Assembly: GCF_022012475.1 (NCBI RefSeq)
Contig: NZ_JAKLWS010000013.1
Coordinates: 57,250 to 121,249 of the forward strand
DNA: 64,000 bases
Origin: Rhodohalobacter sulfatireducens
Lineage (GTDB): Bacteria; Bacteroidota; Rhodothermia; Balneolales; Balneolaceae
Direction of reading: 5' to 3'
Part shown: piece by piece, positions 51,016 to 60,598 of the stretch
How the letters are laid out: every line of letters starts with the position of its first letter
Position numbering within the stretch: the first letter of the stretch is position 1
Position numbers and translations under genes: made by a program
Notes under the pieces: model-generated
What the model was told of the DNA's origin: nothing
Databases searched by the model: none
Seen by the model: the letters and a program-made list of their open reading frames with translations, nothing else

Positions 51016-52581
51016 ATGCTTCTGAATAGAGAAGAAATGTTAAAAACCGCTAAAGACAAGGCGGGTTATTTTGATGTAATTATTATTGGCGGTGGCGCTA
51101 CAGGACTCGGCGTTGCCGTAGATTCCGCTACACGAGGGTACAGCACACTACTATTGGAGCAACACGACTTTGCTAAAGGAACATCCAGCCGGTCAACCAA
51201 ATTAGTTCACGGTGGTGTTCGATATCTCCAGCAGGGAAATGTTTCTCTGGTTCTTGAAGCTCTTCGGGAGCGTGGATTGTTAATTCAAAATGCTCCACAC
51301 CTTGTCCATAATCAATCCTTTATCGTTCCCAACTACGATTGGTGGGAAGGGCCATTTTATGGTGTGGGCATGAAAGTTTATGATATGCTTGCCGGAAAGC
51401 TTGGATTAGGGCCCTCAAAAAATCTTTCACTGGAAGATACCATTGAACGGCTTCCAACACTTGAACGAGAAGGACTGCGTGGTGGCGTGATCTACTACGA
51501 CGGACAGTTTGATGACTCAAGAATGGCCATTAATCTTGTCCAGACAGCAGCCGATCATAATGCCACATTGCTAAACTATCTGAAAGTGACGGGATTGCTC
51601 AAGTCAAATAATATGGTTGATGGAGTGACTGTTGAAGACCAGCTTACCGGTGATACATTTGATATAAACGGGCGTGTAGTTGTAAATGCAACCGGGGTTT
51701 TTACGGACAATATTTTGCAGATGGATGATTCGGAGAAAAGTCCAATAATTGCCCCCAGCCAGGGAGTACATCTTGTGATAGATAAAGAATTTTCACCGGG
51801 TGAATCAGCGATTATGGTTCCACATACAGATGATGGGCGGGTATTATTTGCAGTTCCATGGAATGGAAAAATTGTTGTGGGAACAACTGATACACCGGTT
51901 GATAGCCCAAATCTTGAACCAAAGGCTCAAGAGGATGAAGTTGAGTTTATCCTGAAACACGCATCACAATACCTGACAGGAAACCCAACCCGTAAAGATG
52001 TTCGAAGCGTGTTTGCAGGTCTTCGACCACTTGTGAAAGCCGGAGATGGGAAAGATACGTCATCCATTTCTCGAGATCATTCATTGATGATTTCCAAATC
52101 CGGACTTGTAACCATAGCCGGGGGTAAATGGACTACTTATCGTAAAATGGCGCAGGATACCGTAGACCAGGCAGCTACGGTTGCAGGGTTGAATGTGCAG
52201 GAATGTGTAACTGAGAACCTGCGTATTCACGGTTGGCTCAAAAATATTGACCAGGATGATCCACTCCATCATTACGGTTCAGACCGTGTTGAAATCAATA
52301 AATTAATCAACGAAAATGAGGATTTGGGTAAACCGCTTCACGAGCGTCTTCCTTACCTGAAAGCGGAAGTTGTTTGGGGCGTTCGAAATGAAATGGCTAT
52401 GACGATTGAGGATGTTCTCTCTCGCAGAACCCGTGCATTACTTCTCGATGCCAGGGCCAGTGTTGAAATGGCACCTGAAGTAGCAAGATTGATGGCTGAT
52501 GAAATGGGTGAAGATCAGGCTTGGATTGACGATCAAATTCAGAAGTATGAAGATGTTGCTCAGGCATATATTCTGCAATAA
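51016..52581 (+). CDS. glpD: FAD-dependent glycerol-3-phosphate dehydrogenase
   Basis: 521 residues. The dinucleotide fold IIGGGATGLGVAVD (about 23-36) and the GlpD motif TKLVHGGVRYLQQGN (about 67-81) are clear, as are VVGTTDTPV (about 294-302) and AGGKWTTYRKM. It oxidises glycerol-3-phosphate to dihydroxyacetone phosphate at the inner membrane and passes electrons to quinone. It lies 145 bases after glpK, likely in one operon. Motifs and length are usual for the aerobic enzyme. Confidence 0.95.
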   Translation: MLLNREEMLKTAKDKAGYFDVIIIGGGATGLGVAVDSATRGYSTLLLEQHDFAKGTSSRSTKLVHGGVRYLQQGNVSLVLEALRERGLLIQNAPHLVHNQSFIVPNYDWWEGPFYGVGMKVYDMLAGKLGLGPSKNLSLEDTIERLPTLEREGLRGGVIYYDGQFDDSRMAINLVQTAADHNATLLNYLKVTGLLKSNNMVDGVTVEDQLTGDTFDINGRVVVNATGVFTDNILQMDDSEKSPIIAPSQGVHLVIDKEFSPGESAIMVPHTDDGRVLFAVPWNGKIVVGTTDTPVDSPNLEPKAQEDEVEFILKHASQYLTGNPTRKDVRSVFAGLRPLVKAGDGKDTSSISRDHSLMISKSGLVTIAGGKWTTYRKMAQDTVDQAATVAGLNVQECVTENLRIHGWLKNIDQDDPLHHYGSDRVEINKLINENEDLGKPLHERLPYLKAEVVWGVRNEMAMTIEDVLSRRTRALLLDARASVEMAPEVARLMADEMGEDQAWIDDQIQKYEDVAQAYILQ

Positions 52582-52713
52582 TAGATCCTTCAAAAGTGCG
52601 GAACATGGTGGAGCTCCTTGAAGAGTTCGTTGTACTTTCAAAAACTGTAACGCTTGTAGGTCCTTCGGACGCATCAAGGTCACTTGATCGTCGTTGTGAT
52701 AGTGCAGTGATAG

Positions 52714-52728
52714 CGCGAGTGTCTCGCG
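52714..52728. repeat. REP-like palindrome, family B
   Basis: CGCGAG-TGT-CTCGCG, preceded by ATAG and followed by ATATTT. It is one of several gap palindromes sharing the GAG..CTC and GCG-TAT elements with copies at 53561 and 55789. Further irregular inverted repeats fill 52590-52700. Confidence 0.55.
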
Positions 52729-52757
52729 ATATTTAATAAACAAAGACTGAACTAATC

Positions 52758-53474
52758 ATGCCCACCTCAAAAGATGTCATAAAGGCTCTAAAAGAAATAG
52801 CCGATCCAAAAATCGCCAAACACAGCGCGCGATTCTTCAAATCAGGTGAAGGTGAATACGGTGAAGGAGATCGGTTTTTGGGGATTCGGGTTCCTAAGCA
52901 AAGAGCAATTGCTAAGAAGCACAGAGAACTTCCTTTTGAAGAAATCATAAAATTGCTTGAATCTCCATTTCATGAGGTGCGATTGACCGGTGTTTTCATT
53001 CTGGTTTATAAATATCAAAAAGCTAAAAAGTTTGAGAATCACCAGGAGATCTACCGGTTTTATATGAATAATTTGGATGGAGTCAACAATTGGGACTTGG
53101 TGGATTCATCCGCAAAATATATTGCCGGACATTTTCTATTTGAGTACGATCAGGACCGATCCATTCTATACAAACTCTCTGATTCTAATGATCTCTGGGA
53201 ACGGCGAATCGCCATCATGACCACCTTCTATTTTGTGGATCAGGGAGATTTTGATCTGACTCTGGAACTCGCCAAAAAATACCTGAATGCACCTGAAGAC
53301 CTGATTCATAAAGCTTCAGGCTGGATGCTGAGGGAGATCGGTAAACAAGATGAGGAACTGCTTAGAGAATTCTTGGATGAACACTATCAAGAGATGCCCC
53401 GAACCATGCTTCGCTACGCCATCGAAAAACTGGATGAGCCTGTTCGGCAGAAGTATTTGAAGGGTGAGATCTAA
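52758..53474 (+). CDS. AlkD-like DNA alkylation repair protein
   Basis: 238 residues, the usual size. AlkD proteins are HEAT-like repeat DNA glycosylases that excise N3- and N7-alkylated purines. Visible family marks are FLGIRVPKQRAIAK (about 36-49), the helical repeats with HEVRLTGVFIL (about 74-84) and the catalytic-face segment NNWDLVDSSAKYIAG (about 113-127). It stands alone between two repeat-bearing gaps, opposite in direction to the GH127 gene. Function is inferred from family. Confidence 0.9.
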   Translation: MPTSKDVIKALKEIADPKIAKHSARFFKSGEGEYGEGDRFLGIRVPKQRAIAKKHRELPFEEIIKLLESPFHEVRLTGVFILVYKYQKAKKFENHQEIYRFYMNNLDGVNNWDLVDSSAKYIAGHFLFEYDQDRSILYKLSDSNDLWERRIAIMTTFYFVDQGDFDLTLELAKKYLNAPEDLIHKASGWMLREIGKQDEELLREFLDEHYQEMPRTMLRYAIEKLDEPVRQKYLKGEI

Positions 53475-53475
53475 T

Positions 53476-53585
53476 CTCCCCTTGAGGGGAGTGCGACTTT
53501 AGTCGCGAGGGGTGTACTTGTGATAACGAAAACGTCTCATTTGTGCCTTATTTATATTCAAGCACGAGCGAGACGCTCACGCTAT
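53476..53585. repeat. Palindrome cluster, families C and B
   Basis: Directly after alkD lie CTCCCC-TTGA-GGGGAG (53476-53491) and GCGACT-TT-AGTCGC (53493-53506), then a family B palindrome with core GAGCGAGACGCTC (53566-53578) and the GCTAT ending. The first hairpin may terminate alkD, but no U-tract follows. Confidence 0.6.
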
Positions 53586-53595
53586 CTCTACTTAT

Positions 53596-55638
53596 TCACT
53601 CCACGACCGGAAACTGTGAAATTCGCAGAGTCGTTGAGCCATAAGGAATCAGCGTGATTTCTTCAGTTTGTACCTCTGCAGTACTTGCTTGATGTCCATA
53701 CAAGTGCTGACCACTTGCCGGCAAGGGACCTGCCGAATTCTGGTACATTGTCCACTCTTTAATCTGCTTTCCGCTGGTTTTAATCTCAACAGGGGCATTC
53801 TCTAAATTCCATGGATAAACATTTTTCTTATCGGTATAAATAATCTCAAAATCTGAATTATTGACCGCTTCATTCGTCAATCCATAATTCCAGGGAGTGG
53901 TAGCATAGACTTCGTTGTAAGGATTTTCAATCCGCCAATTTCCCTCTTCAGGTGGCTTCTGTTCCCATCTTTCGCCAATTTTCAATGCATAAACCAGAGG
54001 CCCACGCTCTACTCCAACTGATTGTTCAGCCCATCGGCTCAAACGAACATCCATGGGTAAATGCAATGTCACTTCATCTCCATCAGACCAGGTTCTGTCA
54101 ATTTTTACCATCTGGCCAGAATTATCTTTGATCTCTTTCCAGCTTTCACCATTTATTTCAATCGAAGCTGTATCAGCCCAACCAGGAATTCTTAACTCAA
54201 ACGGAAACTCAACATCATTTGGAGTTTGAATTGTAAAATTCACCTGCTCTTTGAACGGATAATCAGTCTGCTCCGCGATTGTAATTTCAGTTCCATTCCC
54301 AACTTTGGCAGTTACTTGATTGGATGAGTAGATCATTGCAGCAAGGCCATTATCCTGTGTGGCATACCATAGATTTTGCACCAGTTTCGGCCATCCCTGG
54401 TGCATGTTTGTGGTACAGCATGGATAGCCGGTCAGTACACCAAAACAGAGCTGTGCATTGGCATCATTATAGAAATTTCGAACCTCGTGACTGATCTTTA
54501 CCTGGTTGGCCTGCTGGAAATACTGCCGGGTTTCAAAATGATCATCGTGTTGAGATGGAAGAGCGTTAAACGCCACCTTTTCTAAATAATCCGAAAAGTA
54601 GGTATCACCGGTGATTCGAGCGATCTGCTCAAATGAATACATCATCTCCACCACGGTGCAAAACTCAGTACCCTGGGTGGGGTTATTTCCATGAAGATTT
54701 TCGTCGGCTCCAAAGAGTCCGGATACAAATCCATGGACATTTTTCAGATCGGCCAAGCCCTCTTTCACAGACCGTATTGATTGTTCATCCTGATTTTTTT
54801 GATAGTAGATCACCGGAGCTTTTAGCCCCATCGCCAAATTTACCGTATGCAAATGAGCAACAGGATTCAGATTTGCGATTCGTCCATCTTCAAACACCTC
54901 CTTCCATTCATAGGTTTGAGAATGGATCAGATCACCCAGTTCCAACAGGAATTCATCCCCTGTGTAATTGTAAAGCCAATAGACAACCATCAGGTTATCC
55001 GCTCCTCGACGATTCCCCCAATACGACCAATTATTCAATGGTTGATCCTGCAGATGCTCAAGTTGATATCGAAAATAGTTGGTCATTAGATCCAGAACTC
55101 TCTCGTCTTCGGTAGCCATATAATATTGTTTGAGCACTTTGAGCATCACCATCTTCGGCCACCAATCCTCCCGCGGTGTTTTTTGGACCCCTTGGGTTGG
55201 TTCAGGCTCAGTTTCAAATGGAATCGGTCCGAAATATCCATCCTCTCTCTGATTTTCTAAACTCCATTCGATCCACCTTTGAGCTTTGGCTTTCAGCTCT
55301 TCATCATCCAAAATGTAAGCTAGGGGAACCAGGCCATCCAGCCAATAGGGGCCACGCTCCCAACCGTCACCATCTCCACCCAGCCATCCGTTGGATTCAC
55401 CCACGACCTTTGGATAGACCTCATCCAGGTTTCCCGTCAAACCAGACTTTTGTCTCTTTAACTGTTCCAACAACCATCCTTTTGGTTTGATGTCACCAAT
55501 GGGCAGTTGGATATAGGGCTCCTTGACCAACGGTTCTCGATTGGAGATATAAAAATCGTTTCCGCTTTCATCATCATTTTCCACTGGCTTTGGCGGGATG
55601 AGCATGAGGAGAATAAAAAGAGTGACGAGATATTTCAT
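53596..55638 (-). CDS. GH127-type (DUF1680) beta-L-arabinofuranosidase-like glycosidase
   Basis: 680 residues with a short signal-like N-terminus (about 1-18). It shows the GH127 zinc/nucleophile cysteines: GTEFCTVVEMM (about 326-336, Glu and Cys ligands) and GYPCCTTNMHQGWPK (about 404-418, with the double Cys including the nucleophile). GH127 enzymes release beta-L-arabinofuranose from plant glycans, though related members differ in specificity. It stands alone next to repeats, on the minus strand. Assignment to family is sure; substrate is an inference. Confidence 0.87.
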   Translation of the reverse strand: MKYLVTLFILLMLIPPKPVENDDESGNDFYISNREPLVKEPYIQLPIGDIKPKGWLLEQLKRQKSGLTGNLDEVYPKVVGESNGWLGGDGDGWERGPYWLDGLVPLAYILDDEELKAKAQRWIEWSLENQREDGYFGPIPFETEPEPTQGVQKTPREDWWPKMVMLKVLKQYYMATEDERVLDLMTNYFRYQLEHLQDQPLNNWSYWGNRRGADNLMVVYWLYNYTGDEFLLELGDLIHSQTYEWKEVFEDGRIANLNPVAHLHTVNLAMGLKAPVIYYQKNQDEQSIRSVKEGLADLKNVHGFVSGLFGADENLHGNNPTQGTEFCTVVEMMYSFEQIARITGDTYFSDYLEKVAFNALPSQHDDHFETRQYFQQANQVKISHEVRNFYNDANAQLCFGVLTGYPCCTTNMHQGWPKLVQNLWYATQDNGLAAMIYSSNQVTAKVGNGTEITIAEQTDYPFKEQVNFTIQTPNDVEFPFELRIPGWADTASIEINGESWKEIKDNSGQMVKIDRTWSDGDEVTLHLPMDVRLSRWAEQSVGVERGPLVYALKIGERWEQKPPEEGNWRIENPYNEVYATTPWNYGLTNEAVNNSDFEIIYTDKKNVYPWNLENAPVEIKTSGKQIKEWTMYQNSAGPLPASGQHLYGHQASTAEVQTEEITLIPYGSTTLRISQFPVVE

Positions 55639-55788
55639 GGTATTGAGCAGTGTTTACTTATGTTGATATGTGTACTATACCAAGAATTTTAGAAAGTTTC
55701 TTATATGTGGCCAGATGGTTTTCAAGCGAGTATTATTGGTATACCGATGGCGTAAATGACTCTATTGTACCCTAATTACATTATTGTA

Positions 55789-55813
55789 AGCACGAGCGGG
55801 ACGCTCGCGCTAT
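55789..55813. repeat. REP-like palindrome, family B
   Basis: Core GAGCGGGACGCTC, preceded by AGCAC and followed by GCGCTAT. It matches the copy at 53561-53585 in 22 of 25 positions, counting only shared bases by eye. Confidence 0.6.
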
Positions 55814-55817
55814 TTCG

Positions 55818-55856
55818 GACTCATGACTCACGACTCACGACTCACGACTCACGACT
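55818..55856. repeat. 7-base tandem repeat
   Basis: Five head-to-tail copies of GACTCAC (first one GACTCAT), 55818-55852, plus a partial copy. It ends exactly at the E1 stop codon (TAG, from CTA at 55855-55857), so part of the last unit lies inside that gene. Confidence 0.9.
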
Positions 55857-57921
55857 AAAATCTAACCAGCTCTTCAATCTTTTCAGCAATATTCTTCGCA
55901 TTCGGCATTACCGAATTCATCAAATCAACATTGTAAGGAACCGGGATATCCGGAAAGGCAAGTCGCTGAACCGGGGCGTCCAGGAATTTAAATAGTTCGT
56001 CTGATATGGCAGCACTGATTTCCCCTCCGAAACCTCCCGTTCGATTGTCTTCATGAACAATCAGGCATCGGTTTGTTTTCTTCACAGATTCAAAAACCAT
56101 CTCTTTATCCCAGGGAAATATGGTTCGCAAATCAATAATATCAATAGAATGATCTGTTTTATTGCCCGCCTCTTCACACCTTTCACACATTGCTCCCCAT
56201 GTGATAATAGTCAGATCCGATCCCTCTTGCAGTTTCTTAGCCTTCCCAATCGGAACAACAAACTCATCTCCGGGATATGGTGTACGAGCGTATTTTGAGT
56301 CCAACAGATTTCGATGCTCAAAAAAAATAGTGGGATGATTATCTCTCATGGCTGATCGAAGCAGTCCGGCGGCATCCTCTGCACTGGATGGCATTACAAG
56401 CTGCCAGCCGATCATCTTCGCAAAGAAGCTCTCATTCGATTCGCTGTGCCAGGGATCGCCGCACTTTGCAAATCCACCCGGCATTCTGACTACCATCGGT
56501 GCTGCAAATTTATTGGCAGTTCTCCAGCGAATGGTACCCGCATTTTTGAGTTGTTCTGTTGCGGGATCTGCGTACTTTCGAAATTGAATTTCAGCTACCG
56601 GCAGAAATCCGGCATAAGCCAATCCAACGGCTCGACCGATAATTCCTTCCTCAGATAAACTTGTATCAAATACCCGATGGCCTCCGAATGTTGTCTGGAG
56701 TCCTGATGTCACCGCATGGACGCCTCCTTTTTTCCCAACATCTTCCCCAAAAACGAGAACTTTCTCATTGATTTCCAACTCATATTCCAGTGTTCGCCGG
56801 ATCGCCTCCACCATATTGATTCTCTGCTTTGCAGATTGAGGCTCCGTTGTCGTTTTCGGAAAATCAAAATCGGAACTAAACAATCCGCCAACATTTTGAA
56901 CCTCCATACCATCATGATACAGAGCGTATTCCAAATGGTCCTCTGAAGGAGATGAACGACTCCAGGCTGATTCGGCTGCTTTCTTTACTTCTTCCCTCGT
57001 TTCCTCTTCAATGTCCCTCCATTCCTCAATAGATAAAAAATCGGGAATCAGAAAATCTTTCAATTTATTAAGCGGATCATTCTCCTGTTCCTTTTCCAGA
57101 AGTTTTTCCTGTTTGTAGGCCTGATTATCTTGGTATGAGTGGCCATTGAGCCGGGGAACTTTCAATCTCAAAAGTGCAGGGCCCTGATGATTTCGGACAT
57201 ATTCTATGGATTCCTGAATAATCTTTGAAGTCTCTTCGGGCTCTGTCCCACTACCTTTATAAACTTTCAGGTTTTTAAAAGAATAGAGATTATTAGCAAT
57301 GTTTCCTCCCGGTGTTTGATAACTTCCCTCAACCGAAATTCCATATCCATTATCCTCAATAAAAAAGAGTATGGGGAGATTCAGTGTGGTGGCCATAGTC
57401 AGAGCTGACCAAAATCCGTTTGTAGCCACAGACCCGTCTCCACCGCAGATTACCGATATTGCACTTTCATACCCCTCTTTACCTGATTTTGTGAGCAGCT
57501 GAATCGCCTGGGCGCTTCCGGCACCGGGGGTATATTGAGATCCAACATCGCCGGCCAATGGCAAAACCATCGGTCCATTTTCATTGGGCATGTTACAAAC
57601 CACACCAATATCTCTACCATTACTGTAGCCACCCGATTTTGCCATTCCTGATGCAATGGCATCTTCCGTAGACAGGCCGAGAGTCAGCATTAAAGGTCTT
57701 GAACGATAGTATGCACTCACTACATCTTTTGGATTCGTGAGATGCAGCCCCAGTAGAATTTGAGCCAACTCATGTCCCCGAGCCGAAAACTGGTACAGAA
57801 TTTTTTTATCCGGAACCAGCTCCTTTTCTTCAATATCATCTATAGAACGTGAAAGATGCAGGAGTCTTGCAACTCGTTTCCACTCAATATCTACCTTATT
57901 TCCGGTTGTTTGATTATTCAT
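55855..57921 (-). CDS. Fused branched-chain 2-oxoacid dehydrogenase E1 alpha-beta
   Basis: 688 residues: the N-terminal ~330 match E1 alpha and the rest E1 beta of branched-chain (2-oxoisovalerate) or acetoin-type dehydrogenases. The thiamine-diphosphate motif spans GDGSVATNGF to EDNGYGISVEG (about 159-200), and the beta part shows VLVFGEDVGKKGGVH and FEHRNLL. It decarboxylates branched 2-oxoacids and feeds the E2 lipoyl protein, encoded elsewhere. Alpha/beta fusions are common in Bacteroidota. It starts 15 bases after hisC, so the two are probably co-transcribed. Confidence 0.9.
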   Translation of the reverse strand: MNNQTTGNKVDIEWKRVARLLHLSRSIDDIEEKELVPDKKILYQFSARGHELAQILLGLHLTNPKDVVSAYYRSRPLMLTLGLSTEDAIASGMAKSGGYSNGRDIGVVCNMPNENGPMVLPLAGDVGSQYTPGAGSAQAIQLLTKSGKEGYESAISVICGGDGSVATNGFWSALTMATTLNLPILFFIEDNGYGISVEGSYQTPGGNIANNLYSFKNLKVYKGSGTEPEETSKIIQESIEYVRNHQGPALLRLKVPRLNGHSYQDNQAYKQEKLLEKEQENDPLNKLKDFLIPDFLSIEEWRDIEEETREEVKKAAESAWSRSSPSEDHLEYALYHDGMEVQNVGGLFSSDFDFPKTTTEPQSAKQRINMVEAIRRTLEYELEINEKVLVFGEDVGKKGGVHAVTSGLQTTFGGHRVFDTSLSEEGIIGRAVGLAYAGFLPVAEIQFRKYADPATEQLKNAGTIRWRTANKFAAPMVVRMPGGFAKCGDPWHSESNESFFAKMIGWQLVMPSSAEDAAGLLRSAMRDNHPTIFFEHRNLLDSKYARTPYPGDEFVVPIGKAKKLQEGSDLTIITWGAMCERCEEAGNKTDHSIDIIDLRTIFPWDKEMVFESVKKTNRCLIVHEDNRTGGFGGEISAAISDELFKFLDAPVQRLAFPDIPVPYNVDLMNSVMPNAKNIAEKIEELVRF

Positions 57922-57936
57922 TCACTTTCAAAAATT

Positions 57937-59049
57937 TTAGAATTCTGACATCTCTAAGAGCTTTGAATAACTCTCTTTAAAATGATTCATTTCTTCCTCT
58001 GTTCCAATGGTGATTCTGATACAATTTGGCAATTTAAACGCATGAGTCCTTCGAAGAATCACTCCCTGTTTCATCATTTTTTCAGTGAAGGATCTTGCCG
58101 CATTCTCATCCTCCAAAATCATCATTACTGAATTTGCGATAGAACGAACATACCTGACCTCATGCTCATCAAAAAAGTCATATAATTTTTCCTTCTCTTT
58201 GATAACTGCTTTTACACTTTTCTCAACAAACGATTGATCATCCATTGCAGCTTTTGCAGCCGCCTGTCCTAATCTTGTCGGCTCAAATGTTAGTTTTGTT
58301 TTTATCATCTGTTCAATCAGCTCCTCTTGGGCAATTGCATAACCTACTCTCATCCCCGCAAGTCCATAGGCTTTTGAAAACGTTCGTAGTGTTATCACAT
58401 TTTTACGCCGGTTGAGTAACGAATTAGGATAATCAACCACAGATCTTGAATACTCATGATAAGCTTCATCCATCACCAAAAGAACATTTTCAGGAATTTC
58501 ATCAAGCAAATTCCTGTATTCCTTTTTTGTGATATAGGTTCCGGTCGGATTGTTGGGATTTGCGATGTAGATCATCTTCGTTTTGCCATCTACTGCATCC
58601 AGGATTCCCTCCACATCAAATCGATAATCTTTCGTTAAAGGAACCTTTTTGACTTGAATTCCACGAACTCCACTCTGAACAAAAAATCCAACAAATGTTC
58701 CGTTTGCTGTAACGGCATTTTCATCATCCTTAAAGAATGTTCTGCAAAGCATCCCAATAATACTCTCCGATCCCGCCCCTAAAAGTATTTCCGATTCCGA
58801 AACCTGGTACAGATCAGCGAGCTTTTGCCTCAAATTAGAAGCCAGCGGATCAGGATAATCTTGTATCTCTCTGGATGCCTCCATGATGGCTTGATTAACT
58901 TTTTCACTGCATCCCAGCCGATTCTCATTGGATGCAAGTTTAGAGATTCTTTTGGGCTCATATCGTTTTCGAACCTCTTTAATGGTCTTACCGGCTTCGT
59001 ATGGCTGAAGGGATTGTATGTTTTTGGGTACTAAATTCTCAATTTTCAT
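57937..59049 (-). CDS. Histidinol-phosphate aminotransferase-like class II aminotransferase
   Basis: 370 residues. PLP-enzyme fold type I with NPNNPTGTY (about 168-176), the PLP lysine in RTFSKAYGLAG (about 222-232) and a terminal IRITIGTEEEMNHF typical of HisC. No other his gene is near and the partner gene encodes a branched-chain oxoacid E1, so it may instead act on aromatic or branched amino acids. Broad-specificity HisC paralogues are well known. Start ATG 59049, with the divergent SDR gene 172 bases away. Confidence 0.85.
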   Translation of the reverse strand: MKIENLVPKNIQSLQPYEAGKTIKEVRKRYEPKRISKLASNENRLGCSEKVNQAIMEASREIQDYPDPLASNLRQKLADLYQVSESEILLGAGSESIIGMLCRTFFKDDENAVTANGTFVGFFVQSGVRGIQVKKVPLTKDYRFDVEGILDAVDGKTKMIYIANPNNPTGTYITKKEYRNLLDEIPENVLLVMDEAYHEYSRSVVDYPNSLLNRRKNVITLRTFSKAYGLAGMRVGYAIAQEELIEQMIKTKLTFEPTRLGQAAAKAAMDDQSFVEKSVKAVIKEKEKLYDFFDEHEVRYVRSIANSVMMILEDENAARSFTEKMMKQGVILRRTHAFKLPNCIRITIGTEEEMNHFKESYSKLLEMSEF

Positions 59050-59124
59050 AATTGATTGCTCAGTTCAAGAGATCAAAAAAACAACACATAGCAAAAAACC
59101 ATACACACATAAAATCGGAGTTTA

Positions 59125-59138
59125 TGAAAGCGCTTTCA
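59125..59138. promoter_or_regulatory. Perfect operator-like palindrome
   Basis: TGAAAGCGCTTTCA is a 14-base perfect palindrome with a central CG, in the shared promoter gap of the hisC-like and SDR genes. Its form matches LacI/CcpA-type operators. The binding regulator is not identified; the LacI protein in the window recognises a different-looking site, if the one at 37713 is right. Confidence 0.55.
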
Positions 59139-59221
59139 AGCATTATTTCACATTTGAATGATTTCTGCACTATTTTGTTCTTTTACTTGTAAAAAGCTAT
59201 TCCTTGAATAAACATTTCATT

Positions 59222-59917
59222 ATGTCTGAACACATTCTAATAACGGGCGCAAGCAGAGGCATCGGATACGAAACGGCGAAATACCTGGCAAATCAGAATT
59301 GCAGTATCACAGCCATTGCTCGTTCCGATGATAAACTCAATCAACTCAGAGCTTATGCACCGGAACAAATTTTTATATTACCACTTGATATTACTGAAGC
59401 TAATGCAGCCAATCAGATCAAAGAGCATTTAGAAGAACATCAACTTTCTATAGACGGATTGATACATAATGCAGGCTTGTTGATTAACAAACCCTTCTTG
59501 GAACAGACCGATGAGGATTGGCAGCAGCAATTGAACGTAAATTTAACAGCCCCGATCAGGCTGACCAGAAACTTAATATCTATGTTCAACGAGGATGCGC
59601 ACATTGTCAACATCGGAAGTATGGGAGGTTTCCAGGGAAGTGAAAAATTTCCGGGTTTAAGTGCATATAGTACCGTTAAAGGTGCACTGGCTATTTTAAC
59701 AGAATGCCTCGCTCTTGAACTCGCAGATTACAACATCAAAGCAAATTGCCTCTGTTTGGGTGCCGTTCAGACCGAGATGCTTGAAACAGCATTTCCGGGT
59801 ATTGAAGCGCCTCTGAACCCAACAGAAATGGCTCGATATGTTGGCGATTTTACAATAAATGCCGGTACATTTATGAATGGCAAAATCATACCGGTAGCTT
59901 TGAATAATCCCGGATAA
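59222..59917 (+). CDS. Short-chain dehydrogenase/reductase
   Basis: 231 residues from ATG 59222 (MSEHILITGASRGIG); a TTG 18 bases earlier is less likely. The Rossmann motif TGASRGIG (about 8-15), NAG in HNAGLL (about 86) and the catalytic Tyr-x-x-x-Lys in YSTVKGAL (about 150) place it in the classical SDR family with NAD(P)H cofactor. The substrate is unknown. It is followed, 18 bases on, by a small exported-protein gene on the same strand. Confidence 0.85.
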   Translation: MSEHILITGASRGIGYETAKYLANQNCSITAIARSDDKLNQLRAYAPEQIFILPLDITEANAANQIKEHLEEHQLSIDGLIHNAGLLINKPFLEQTDEDWQQQLNVNLTAPIRLTRNLISMFNEDAHIVNIGSMGGFQGSEKFPGLSAYSTVKGALAILTECLALELADYNIKANCLCLGAVQTEMLETAFPGIEAPLNPTEMARYVGDFTINAGTFMNGKIIPVALNNPG

Positions 59918-59935
59918 CTTAATTGAATATTTAGA

Positions 59936-60595
59936 ATGAAACGCACTTTTTTACTCTTGATTTTAGCCGCCGTACTTCTGTGCGGATCTTTTTCAAAATC
60001 CAATGCTCAGTCTGCACGACTGATCGGCGAAAACATGCTGAATGGAGCGCTAACCGGAACTATTCTTGGAACCGCCACCATGGGCCTGCAGAATGACAAT
60101 GATTTCACTCCTTTGAGAATCGGATTAGGAGCAGGAATAATTGCCGGAACCGGGATGGCTATTTATGACGTCTCCACACTCCCTAAAGGTCAACAGTTTT
60201 TTATATCCGGATTATTTAACGATGGTACTAACTCTTCCATCATTGTATTATTAGATACTGTCTACGGAGCAGGTGTGGGAGCTGCACTCGGGTCAGCAAT
60301 CATGCTTATTGGTAATCAATCAATTATTGATGGATTACAATATGGTGCGAGTATTGGAGCGTGGGCTGGTTTTGGAGTAGGACTTGTAGACAGTTTCATG
60401 ATTGCCGAAAGAAACGAGGATTTTGTTGCTAATCGACTTTTAAATCAATCATCTCTATTTCAGATTGATCACGAGAATTCATCCTTGTCACTTTTGCAGC
60501 CTGACCTTTTTAATTATGCAGCAATTGGTAACAACTCATTGAGTGTTAAAACAACTCCTGCTTTACAGCTATTTTCTCTGAAAACCTTTTTTTGA
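59936..60595 (+). CDS. Hypothetical exported protein with Gly-zipper-like segments
   Basis: 219 residues; no family recognised. A signal peptide (about 1-24, ending NAQ) is followed by several Gly/Ala-rich stretches (TGTILGTATMG, GLGAGIIAGTGM, GAGVGAALGSAIM, GASIGAWAGFGVG) that look like glycine-zipper or membrane-inserting hairpins. The last ~45 residues are polar. It could be an outer- or inner-membrane protein with short hydrophobic hairpins. It converges on the SGNH hydrolase gene, 3 bases away. Confidence 0.6.
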   Translation: MKRTFLLLILAAVLLCGSFSKSNAQSARLIGENMLNGALTGTILGTATMGLQNDNDFTPLRIGLGAGIIAGTGMAIYDVSTLPKGQQFFISGLFNDGTNSSIIVLLDTVYGAGVGAALGSAIMLIGNQSIIDGLQYGASIGAWAGFGVGLVDSFMIAERNEDFVANRLLNQSSLFQIDHENSSLSLLQPDLFNYAAIGNNSLSVKTTPALQLFSLKTFF

Positions 60596-60598
60596 TAT

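Noticed and set aside
55818..55856. CRISPR-like array
   Set aside because: Unit is 7 bases with no spacers.
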